Source of the DNA: Abelmoschus esculentus
Lineage: Eukaryota; Streptophyta; Magnoliopsida; Malvales; Malvaceae
Length of the DNA stretch: 64,000 nt
Reading direction: 5' to 3'
Assembly: GCA_035048815.1 (NCBI GenBank)
Contig: JAUCBN010000018.1
Coordinates: forward strand, 15,519,001 to 15,583,000
In this document: positions 23,283-34,800 of the stretch, one piece after another
Layout of the letters: each line of letters opens with the position of its first letter
How positions within the stretch are numbered: the first letter of the stretch is position 1
The notes under the pieces: generated by a model
The model's database searches: none
What the model was told of the DNA's origin: nothing
What the model saw: the letters and a program-made list of their open reading frames with translations, nothing else
Program-made: the position numbers and the translations under genes

Positions 23283-24385
23283 CTATCTCTGAAAAGGACC
23301 TCTACATCCACCGCGTCCTCTGCCAGGTACCACGGCAACCTTAGCTCGGTTACCAGCCTCACCAGCAAACCTCGAACAATCTCTCCTCCTGTGATCCTTA
23401 GATCCACAACCCATACAGGCACCAATGGCCCACCAACACTCTCTCGGATGGCGTCTAGAACACAAGTTACAAACTGCTGAGCACGTCCGCCGTGTCCAAA
23501 ATCACCTCGACGCCGATCAGCTCTATATCGGTTGTCCCGAAACCTCTTACCCTTACCACCTTGAGTGCTAGCCTCAGCAGGCCTCTTTCCGACATCGGAA
23601 GACTTCCTAGCCTCCCTTAAGGACTCCTCAACATCCTTAGCCCGATTAACGAGCACATCAAACTCAGTGTACTCTGCAGCCAACAAGTATGTCTTGCTCT
23701 CTGGATCCAACCCATATCGGAACCTATCACATCTCTTATGCTCCGTAGGAACCAACTCAGGAGCATAGTGACTCAACCGGATAAATTGTACCTCATAGTC
23801 AGCAACACTCCTAGTACCCTGCACTAAGGACATAAACTCCCTCTTCCGCGCATCCTCATACTTCGGACCCAAGAACTTCCGCACAAAGGCGGTCCTGAAG
23901 TGCTCCCAAGTCAGGTTAGCAACTGCTACACCCGCTATCGTGGTAGTCCACCATCTATAAGCATCCCCTTGGAGCAGAGAGACCACACAACCCAACCTAC
24001 GGGCATCCTGATAATCCATTTGATCTAGAATCCTCTCGGTGCTAGCCAGCCACTCCTCAGCTGCACTCGGATCAGATCCATGGAACTCAACACCTCCCAA
24101 ACTATGCAAACGCTCTAGCGATAGTCCTGGGATAACAACAACGGCAGGTGCGGGAGCCGGTACTTGCACTCCAGCCATAGCCGCCTGAAACACACCCGTC
24201 ATAGCCTGTATGAATGGGGCAAAGTCTCCGAACTGGCCTCCCACTGGAACCGGAGGCACACCAACGGGTGGCACGCCAACTGGTGGAGGAGGTGGAAGCA
24301 GTTCCTCCCTCACATTAGCCTCTCCCTCGGCCTGACCATCGGTGATCAAGCTCGCGGTAGCACGTGTCTCACGTCTCGGAGGCAT
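23283..24385 (-). pseudogene. gag: Chromovirus gag, frameshifted before the zinc knuckle
   Basis: The ATG at 24,385 starts a frame open to 23,183. The N-terminus (MPPRRETRATA) and a Pro/Val-rich stretch precede the capsid region: LERLHSLGGVEFHG, AAEEWLASTERILDQMDY, YRWWTTTIAG, FRTAFVRKFLGPKYEDARK, EFMSLVQGTRSVADYE and FRYGLDPE. Near 23,465-23,490 the family reading changes frame: the CCHC knuckle CMGCGSKDHRRRDC (CX2CX4HX4C) lies in 23,283-23,465, a frame ending at TAG 23,283. Gag packages the element RNA. A 330-bp leader separates the start from the primer site. Single frameshift, otherwise well preserved. Confidence 0.88.
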
Positions 24386-24714
24386 TGTCTAGAAACTTCA
24401 AACATGCAATTTTAAAACATAATATCAAAACATAATAAACTTACATTCGATCAAGATCCAAGGGAAACCGAAGAACAGTTAAAAACATATTGGCATAGGC
24501 AATGTGTAACTAACCACCTCTTTTACTCATATTCATTCTAGATGCACTCACAATCTATAAGTATGCATGCAACATCAACATATCATGTTCAATCTAACAT
24601 TCTAACATACCAACACAAAACATGGCAAACCGATAAATACTTGACAAACCAACAACACACTTAACGAACCAACAACGCATTTTACTCAACCTGGCAACAC
24701 ACTTTTCAAACCTG
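24386..24714 (-). other. Untranslated leader of chromovirus
   Basis: Sequence between the gag ATG and the primer binding site. AT-rich with a repeated accaacaac-like word near 24,640-24,680. No coding signal seen. Confidence 0.5.
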
Positions 24715-24726
24715 GCTCTGATACCA
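24715..24726 (-). other. Primer binding site, initiator-Met tRNA
   Basis: Minus-strand TGGTATCAGAGC, the exact common plant primer site complementary to the initiator Met tRNA 3' end. It lies five bases inside the 5' LTR end at 24,732, separated by tttgg. Confidence 0.9.
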
Positions 24727-24731
24727 CCAAA

Positions 24732-27700
24732 TATAACCCCCTTAGCCCGGCTTAGACGGAACCAACACTAATGGGTCACACGGGGAATATTGAATCAAAC
24801 CCGTGAGGATCTGATCCGATAAACAACCCTGAAAACCGTAACTTTTTTTCTCTTTTTTTATTTTATCTTATCTAGATGCATGACTAATTCCCTAAGTTTA
24901 ATTAACTCAACTAAGACAGAGACACACACAATTCAACCATTATAAGTAAGTCAATCGAATGCATACATGATTAAGGACCAAACACGTAAGGAACAAATAC
25001 GCATCACCATATCCACAATCTATCCACCAGATAACAATCAAGCAAGCTTAAGACATTCATCATACAATTCCGATCATACGAGATATCTTAGTTAACCGAT
25101 TTTACGTTCTAGCATTTATGGACTTAATTGCAAAGTATGTAACATTAGGCATTTCATCCATCTTATATCATACGATGTATGTACGGGTTAAGGCATGAGT
25201 CATGGTGTCACAACACTACCTAAACTACTCATAGATCCATTATTTTCACTTATTAACTTTAGTCCCACGTTTCATGCATTAAAACTCTCGAATTGCCCTT
25301 TCTAGGCCAGGTGTTTCGAAACAACCCTTAAGTGTTTCGGAACACGGGTGCCCAGTGAACCCATGGTTCGAACTATGGCTACCTGTTTCGAAACAACCTT
25401 AGGGGTGTTTCGGAACAACCACGTCCAGTAGCATTTGGTACCGAACCCTGGTTCAATACAGATGCTCAAATAGGCATACGGGTATCGATACTGCCATAGG
25501 GTGTTTCGATACCCCCTGTATTCTGGACTGAGTGAGACGTATAAGCTCAACTAAACCAATCCAAACATAAACATTTATAACCCAATGCTATATGCAACAT
25601 TCCTAGGCATCACCATCAACATAACCACACCTCAAAACACCAGAAAATATCACAAGGAGTCCTATAGGCATGCTTCCTAAGAATGAATAGCAACATAGCA
25701 AACAAACTAGTTCATGCTTCAACAATTCAAACAAAACAAAAGTTCAACAATTAGTACCCAAACAATAATGGTCTTATTACATCATGAAACAAAACCTAAA
25801 TGCTCACTCCTCTCATAGTTTGTGTTACACATTGCCTTGCTCAATTTATTTGCCAAAAACATACCAAATTTAAAGTGAACTTCCCCTTGGTTTCCTTGCC
25901 TCGAACGATTCCCATAATCATGCATGTTAACATCTCATGCCCATAATCATAAAATCATATACATCCTTAAATTCACATAACCTTTACAAAACAATTTATA
26001 AATGATGTACAATCTTAATCTCAAATTCATGTATGTATATTGGCATTCTAGTGACCACTTAATGTGAACCTTAAGTTCACCGAATACACGGATCCTTTTT
26101 CTCAACATGCATCGCTCGGACACTTAGTCACCCTTGTATACATGTTATCCCCCACTATGCACGGTTGGACACAAAGTCACCCTTGTTTACATATGGGTCA
26201 ACTATATGCACGGTCGGACACAAAGTCACCCTTGTCTACATATAGGCAAGCTCTACACGCACGGTCGGACACAAAGTCACCCTTGTTTACGTGTAGGCGG
26301 CACTACCACGCACGGTTGGACACAAAGTCACCCTTGTTTACGTGTAGGCAATATCAATATTCTCTTTATTTTATAGTGCACTCAATCCTAATGACATACC
26401 ATTCGTATTCGAATCTAAAGTTAGTGTTACTAAGCCAATATCATAATCAAATGTACATGATAACTTGCTGCTCATAATGCATGCATAAAATGTTCAACAA
26501 ATGAACCAAAGTCATGCCCAAAGGCACCATCATGTATAAGGCAATTAACCACATTGTATTCCAAATCATTTCTCATAATTTTCCATAATCATGGTTGATA
26601 AATAAGCTATGCATTTCAGCAAGTAATTCTCATGTATGCATCATTTCAAACCATGCTCATGCATTTCCATAAATCTCATTGCATTACCAACATAATGCCT
26701 TTATAAAATGTAGCCGAAACTCATATCGGTTTAACAAAACAAATGCTTTACTTACTCTTGAACTATGGAAGGTTTTCACACACTTCCATAGCCCCCAAAA
26801 TAGAACGTACCAAATGAGATTCGCTTTAAAATCCGTAACCACTCACTAACAAGCGAAACGAGCTTTCACCGCTATCCGATGTTCGCACCAACGCACCAGC
26901 ACTCAAGCTTCTTCTTGTACCTCTTCTACAACATTAAAAACAGAGCATTCTCACATCATAACATGCTCAAACCAACAGCCATATCCGATCACCTTAAAAC
27001 TACCGAAAACTTAGCCGAAAAGACCGAAAACTAAGCCGAAACGTATCCGAACAAAATCAGCCCAAAAACCTAATGAATCTAACATCTAATCCACCTCAAT
27101 TATGATCCAAAAACACATCCAAACCATCCTTATACCTCCAGCAACATTTAAGCATCTAAAACAACCCATAAAACAACCGAAAAACATCCTAAAACTACTC
27201 CGATTGCATTATTCCGGGATTAGATTAATGTGATATCAAATCAAAACTCAATTAATCATTAAATCAACATAAAAACATGATTGAATTCATCTAATTTCCA
27301 GCATTAAGTGAGATCCAAAAAGATTTCACAAAAACATCACAAAATCACTAGATCTAACATTAAAAACATAGAATCAAGTTTTTATTCAAAGATTAGCAAG
27401 CTAATACCTGAGAATTTCAATAAAGAACCTTAGAAAAGATTAAAAATCCAGAAAATTACCTTCAAGATCTATTCACCAAAAATATGTGATTTTCCCCTTC
27501 TTGATTCCTTGTAATTTGATGTAGATTTGATGAAATTAATACATAGGTTTTGTAAAGGATGGAAAGATGATGCAAGTGATGTAATCTTTGTGGAAAAAGA
27601 TGCAAAAGTCAGCAAGGAATTGAAGTGAAAAGATGAAGAGAACGTAGAGAGAAAATGAGAGAAAAAGATGAGAGAAAATTAAGAGAAAAAGTAGTTTTTG

Positions 27701-28129
27701 AGAAAAATGATTAAAAATCCAATTAAAATAATTAAAAATACCTTTTTGGTGAATAAATCATCATTAAAAATTAGAAATGGGTTTATGGCCCTCTAAGGAT
27801 TCTAAGTTTAGCTTGCTTTTCAATTTAGTCACTAAAATATGTAAATTGCCGAAAATTACAAAATAGTCCCCTAATTTTTCCAAAAATTACAAATTGGTCA
27901 TTTATGCATAATTAAGCATAATTAAAAATCATTATAAAATCCAAATTATTTTCTTTTAATTTTGAAACATATTTTTAATATTTCAAACCATTTTCCAAAT
28001 TATTATTTTTCTTAATTAAAAATATCCTTATTTTTTTCCCGGAATTAATGAACCGGAGAATCTGATTTGACTCAAATCGAATCCTCCTAACTAAGCCTAA
28101 ATTAATAACCCCAAAAATGGGATGTTACA
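24732..28129 (-). mobile_element. 5' LTR of chromovirus (about 3.4 kb)
   Basis: Plus-strand limits: TATAACCCCC at 24,732 and TGTTACA at 28,129. The matching terminus of the other LTR (TGTAACATCCC on the minus strand at 19,991) suggests the inner end was TGTAAC and has one transition. Compared with 17,172-19,991 it has the extra 708 bp at its inner end, lacks 129 bp near 25,912, and shows only scattered substitutions. It holds five ~50-bp repeats (26,110-26,361). A length of 3.4 kb is long but within the range known for Tekay/Del-like elements. Open frames inside (25,302-25,550; 26,064-26,477; 26,134-26,376) are not genes. Confidence 0.9.
26110..26361 (+). repeat. Five ~50-bp tandem repeats in the 5' LTR
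   Basis: Counterpart of 17,971-18,222, with the same number and order of copies and the core cggacacaaagtcaccc. Conservation of copy number in both LTRs shows no change since insertion. Confidence 0.85.
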
Positions 28130-28271
28130 CCTTCTCTCCTGAGACGGTGGTAGCTGTGGATGCTGGTAAGATAATCATCACGGGAAAAACACCAAACTCG
28201 GCCTCCAAACCAAGAACGAAGGAGAAATGCAAAAAGATAGAAGTGAGAGAGCGAAAGAGAGAAAAAAAAAA
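28130..28271. other. Unidentified 142-bp spacer ending in an A10 run
   Basis: Not LTR, minisatellite or satellite. It begins ccttctctcctgagacgg directly after the LTR end, is purine-rich on the plus strand, and ends in ten A at 28,262-28,271 before satellite resumes. It could be the flanking DNA the chromovirus inserted into, or a small remnant of a retro-insertion with an A tail. No family recognised. Confidence 0.35.
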
Positions 28272-31200
28272 CTGAAAATTTTAGATTAATCTGTAGAATT
28301 TTGTTCAAAAGCCCATAGTTAACTATTTGAACTCATAAAATTTGATTTAATAACATATGGTTTTCGTTTTGTTGGATTAAAACATGCATGTCTAAAAAGG
28401 CTTTATAGAGAATCCATTCAAATTATAACCGAGTAAAAAGCTGAAAAATTTAGATTAATTTGTATAATTTTTATCAAAAGCCCTTATTTTACTATTTGAA
28501 CTCATAGAATTTAATTTAATAACATCTTTTTTTCATTTTGTTGGGATTAAAACGTGCATGTCTAAAAAGGCTTTATAGAGAATCCGTTCGAATTTTAACA
28601 GAGTAAAAAGTTGAAATTTTAGATTAATCTGTATAATTTTTTCAAAAGCCCATAATTATATCTTCTAACTCATAAAATTTGATTTAATAACATCTGGTTT
28701 TCGTTATGTTGGGATTAAAACCTGTATGTCGAAAAAGGCTTTATAGAGAATCTATTCAAATTTTAACAGAGTAAAAATAAAAAAATAGATTAATCTGTAA
28801 AATTTTGTTCAAAAGACCAAAGTTAACTATTTGAATTCATAAAATTTGATTTAATAAAATTTGGTTTTTATTTTGTTGGGATTAAAACGTGCATGTCTAA
28901 AAAGGCTTTACAGAGATTTCGTTCGAATTTTAACCGAGTAAAAAGTATAAAATTTTAGATTAATTTGTATAATTTTGTTCAAAAGCCCATAATTAACTAT
29001 TTCAACACATAAAATTTGATTTAATAACTTTTGGTTTTCGTTTTGTTGGATTAAAACGTGCATGTCTTAAAAGGCCTTATAGAGAATCCGTTCAAATTTT
29101 AACTGAGTAAAAAGCTGAAAATTTTAGATTAATCTGTATAATTTTGTTCAAAAGCCCATGGTTATCTGTTGAACTCATAAAATTTGATTTAATAACATCT
29201 GGCTTTCGTTTTGTTAGGATTAAAACGTGCATGTCTAAAAAGGCTTTATAGACAATCCGTTCGAATTTTAACCGTGTAAAAAGCTGAAAATTTTAGATTA
29301 ATCTGTATAATTTTGTTCAAAAGCCCATAGTTAACTATTTGAACTCATAAAGTTTGATTTAATAACATATGATTCTCGTTTTGTTGGGAATAAAATGTGC
29401 ATGTCTAAAAAACGCTTTATAGAGAATCTGTTAGAATTTTAACCGAGTAAAAAGCTGAAAATTTTAGATTAATCTATTGAATTTTGTTCCAAAGCCCATT
29501 AAACTTGCATTTCTAAAATTGTTTTATGGAGAATCTGTTCGAATTTTAATCGAGTAAAAAGCTAAAATTTTTAGATTTATCTGTATAATTGTTTTTAAAA
29601 TCCCATAATTAACAATTTTAACTTATAAAATTTGATTTAATAACATCTGGTTTTTGTTTTGTTCGGATTAAAACGTGCATGTCTAAAAAAGCTTTATAGA
29701 GAATCCGTTCGAATTTTAACCGAGTAAAAAGCTAAAAATTTTAGATTAATCTGCATAATTTTGTTCAAAAGCCCATAATTAATTATTTGAACTCAAAAAA
29801 ATTGATTTAATAAAATCTAGTTATCGTTTTGTTCGAAATTAAACGTGCATGTCTAAAAAGGCTTTATAGAGAACCCATCCAAATTTTAACTGAGTAAAAA
29901 GTTGAAAATTCTAGATTAATCTATATAATTTTGTTCAAAAGCTCAAAATTAAATATTTGAACTCATAAAATTTCATTTAATAAAATCTTGATTTTGTTTT
30001 GTTAAGATTAAAATGTGCATGTCTAAAAAGGCTTTGTAGAGAATTCGTTGGAATTTTAACCGAGTAAAAAGCTAAAAATTTTAGGTTAATCTGTATAATT
30101 TTGTTTAAAAGACCATATTCAACTATTTGAACTCATAAAATTTGATTTAATAACATCTGGTTTTCGTTTTGGTGGGATTAAAACTTGCATATCTAAAATT
30201 GCTTTATAGAGAATCCGTTTGAATTTTAACAGAATAAAAAGCTGAAAATTTTAGATTTATCTGTATAATTTTGTTCAAAATCCCATAATTAACTATTTGA
30301 AATTGTAAAATTTTATTTAATAGCATCTGGTTTTGTTTTGTTCGGATTAAAATGTGCATATCTAAAAAGGCTTTACAGAGAATCTGTTCGAATTTTAACT
30401 GAGTAAAAAGCTGAAAATTTTAGACTTATCTGTATAATTTTGTTCCAAATCTCATAATTAACTATTTGAACTCATAAAATTTGATTTAATAACATCTGGT
30501 TTTGTTTTGTTCGGATTAAAACGTCCACATCTAAAAAGGCTTTATAGAGAATCCGTTCAATTTTTAACCGAGTAAAATACTAAAAATTTTAGATTAATCT
30601 GTATAATTTTGTTCAAAAGCCCATAATTAATTATTTGAACTCAAAAAATTTTATATATTAACATCTAGTTATCATTTTGTTCGGATTAAAACGTGCATAT
30701 CTAAAAAGGCTTTATAGAGAACCTATTCGAATTTTAACCGAGTAAAACGCTAAAAATTTTAGATTTATCTGTATAATTTTGTTCAAAATCCCACAATTAA
30801 CTATTTGAACTCATAAAATTTGATTTAATAACATCCGGTTTTTGTTTTGTTCGGATTAAAACGTGCTTGTCTAAAAAGGCTTTATAGAGAATCCGTTCGA
30901 ATTTTAACCGAGTAAAAAGCTAAAAATTTTAGATTTATCTTTATAATTTTGTTCCAAATCTCATAATTAACTATTTGAACTCATAAAATTTGATTTAATA
31001 ACATCTGGTTTTGTTTTGTTCGGATTAAAACGTCCACGTCTAAAAAGGCTTTATAGAGAATCCGTTCAATTTTTAACCGAGTAAAATGCTAAAAATTTTA
31101 GATTAATCTATATAATTTTTTTCAAAAGCCCATAATTAATTATTTGAACTCAAAAAAATTTATATAATAACATCTAGTTATCATTTTGTGCGGATTAAAA

Positions 31201-31854
31201 CGTGCATGTCTAAAAAGGCTTTATGGAGAATCCGTTCGAATTTTAACCGAGTAAAAAGCTAAAAATTTTAGATTTATATGTATAATTTTGTTCAGAATCC
31301 CATAATTAACTATTTGAACTCATAAAATTTGATTCAATAACATCCTGTTTTTGTTTTGTTCGGATTAAAACGTGCTTGTCTAAAAAGGCTTTATAGAGAA
31401 TCCGTTCGAATTTTAACTGAGTAAAAAGATAAAAATTTTAGATTTATCTGTATAATTTTGTTCAAAATCTCATAATTAACTATTTGAACTCATAAAATTT
31501 GATTTAATAACATCTGGTTTTTGTTTTGTTCGGATTAAAACATACATGTCTAAAAAGGCTTTATAGAGAATCCTTTCGAATTTTAACCGAGTAAAAAGCT
31601 GAAAATTTTAGATTAATCTGTATAATTTTGTTCCAAGTCTCATAATTAACTATTTGAACTCATAAAATTTGATTTAATAACATCTGGTTTTGTTTTGTTT
31701 GGATTAAAACGTCCACGTCTAAAAAGGCTTTATAGAGAATCTATTCAAACTTTAAACGACTAAAAAGCTGAAAATTTTAGATTAATCTATATAATATTGT
31801 TCAAAAGCCCATAGTTAATTATTTGAACTCAAAAAATTTGATTTAATAAAATAT

Positions 31855-34800
31855 AGTTATCATTTTGTTCGGATTAAAACGTGCATGTCTAAAAAGGCTT
31901 TATAGAGAATCCGTTCGAATTTAACCGAGTAAAAACCTGAAAATTTTAGGTTTATTTGTATAATTTTGTTCAAAATCCCATAATTTACTATTTGAACTCA
32001 TAAAATTTGATTTAATAACATCTGGTTTTTGTTTTGTTTGGATTAAAACATGCATTTCTAAAAAGGCTTTATAGAGAATCCTTTCGAATTTTAACCGATT
32101 AAAAAGCTGAAAATTTTAAATTAATCTGTATAATTTTTTTTCCATATCTTATAATTAACTATTTTAACTCGTAAAATTTGATTTAATAACATCTGGTTTT
32201 GTTTTGTTTGGATTAAGACGTCCACGTCTAAAAAGGCTTTATAGAGAATCCGTTCGAATTTTAACCGAGTAAAAAGCTGAAAATTTTAGACTTATCTGTA
32301 TAATTTTGTTCCAAATCTCATAATTAACTATTTGAACTCATAAAATTTCATTTAATAACATCTGGTTTTTGTTTTGTTCGGATTAAAACATACATGTCTA
32401 AAAATTCTTTATAGAGAATCCTTTCGAATTTTAACCGAGTAAAAAGCTGAAAATTTTAGATTAATCTGTATAATTTTGCTCCAAATCTCATAATTAACTA
32501 TTTGAACTCATAAAATTTGATTTAATAACATCTGGTTTTGTTTTGTTTGGATTAAAACGTCCACGTCTAAAAAGGCTTTATAGAGAATCCATTCAAATTT
32601 TAAACGAGTAAAAAGCTAAAAATTTTAGATTAATCTATATAATATTGTTTAAAAGCCCATAGTTAATTATTTGAACTCAAAAAATTTGATTTAATAATAT
32701 CTAGTTATCATTTTTTTCGGATTAAAACGTACATGTTTAAAAAGGCTTTATAGAGAATCCGTTCGAATTTAACCGAGTAAAAACCTGAAAATTTTAGATT
32801 TATTTGTATAATTTTGTTCAAAATCCCATAATTAACTATTTGAACTCATAAAATTTGATTTAATAACATCTGGTTTTTGTTTTGTTCGGATTAAAACATG
32901 CATGTATAAACAGGCTTTATAGAGAATCCTTTCGAATTTTAACCGAGTAAAAAGCTGAAAATTTTAGATTAATCTGTATAATTTTTTTCCAAATCTTATA
33001 ATTAACTATTTAACTCATAAAATTTGATTCAATAACATCCTGTTTTTGTTTTGTTCGGATTAAAACGTGCTTGTCTAAAAAGGCTTTATAGAGAATCCGT
33101 TCGAATTTTAACTGAGTAAAAAGATAAAAATTTTAGATTTATCTGTATAATTTTGTTCAAAATCTCATAATTAACTATTTGAACTCATAAAATTTGATTT
33201 AATAACATCTAGTTTTTGTTTTGTTCAGATTAAAACATACATGTCTAAAAAGGCTTTATAGAGAATCCTTTCAAATTTTAACCGAGTAAAAAGCTGAAAA
33301 TTTTAGATTAATCTGTATAATTTTGTTTCAAATCTCATAATTAACTATTTGAACTCATAAAATTTGATTTAATAATATCTGGTTTTGTTTTGTTTGGATT
33401 AAAACGTCCATGTCTATAAAGGCTTTATAGAGAATCTATTTTAATTTTAAACGAGTAAAAAGCTGAAAATTTTAGATTAATCTATATAATATTGTTCAAA
33501 AGCCCATAGTTAATTATTTGAACTCAAAAAATTTGATTTAATAAAATATAGTTATCATTTTGTTCGGATTAAAACGTGCATGTCTAAAAAGGCTTTATAG
33601 AGAATCCGTTCGAATTTAACCGAGTAAAAACCTGAAAATTTTAGGTTTATTTGTATAATTTTGTTCAAAATCCCATAATTAACTATTTGAACTCATAAAA
33701 TTTGATTTAATAACATCTGGTTTTTGTTTTGTTCGGATTAAAACATGCATGTCTAATCAGGCTTTATAGAGAATCCTTTCGAATTTTAACCGAGTAAAAA
33801 GCTGAAAATTTTAGATTAATCTGTATAATTTTTTTCCAAATCTCATAATTATCTATTTTAACTCATAAAATTTGATTTAATAACATCTGGTTTTGTTTTG
33901 TTTGGATTAAAATGTCCACGTCTAAAAAGGCTTTATAGAGAATCCGTTCGAATTTTAACCGAGTAAAAAGCTGAAAATTTTAGATTAATCTGTATAATTT
34001 TGTTTCAAATCTCATAATTAACTATTTGAACTCATAAAATTTGATTTAATAATATCTGGTTTTGTTTTGTTTGGATTAAAACGTCCATGTCTATAAAAGC
34101 TTTATAGAGAATCTATTCAAATTTTAAACGAGTAAAAAGCTGAAAATTTTAGATTAATCTATATAATATTGTTCAAAAGCCCATAGTTAATTATTTGAAC
34201 TCAAAAAATTTGATTTAATAAAATATAGTTATCATTTTGTTCGGAATAAAACGTGCATGTCTAAAAAGGCTTTATAGAGAATCCGTTCGAATTTAACCGA
34301 GTAAAAACCTGAAAATTTTAGGTTTATTTGTATAATTTTGTTCAAAATCCCATAATTAACTATTTGAACTCATAAAATTTGATTTAATAACATCTGGTTT
34401 TTGTTTTGTTCGGATTAAAACATGCATGTCTAAACAGGCTTTATAGAGAATCCTTTCGAATTTTAACCGAGTAAAAAGCTGAAAATTTTAGATTAATCTG
34501 TATAATTTTTTTTCAAATCTTATAATTAACTATTTTAACTCATAAAATTTGATTTAATAACATCTGGTTTTGTTTTGTTTGGATTAAAACGTCCACGTCT
34601 AAAAAGGCTTTATAGAGAATCCGTTCGAATTTTAACCGAGTAAAAAGCTGAATATTTTAGACTTATCTGTATAATTTTCTTCCAAATCTCATAATTAACT
34701 ATTTGAACTCATAAAATTTTATTTAATAACATCTGGTTTTTGTTTTGTTCGGATTAAAACATACATGTCTAAAAAGGCTTTATAGAGAATCCTTTCAAAT

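Noticed and set aside
28102..28308. 68-codon minus-strand frame spanning LTR end, spacer and satellite
   Set aside because: Crosses three unrelated sequence types and is low complexity.
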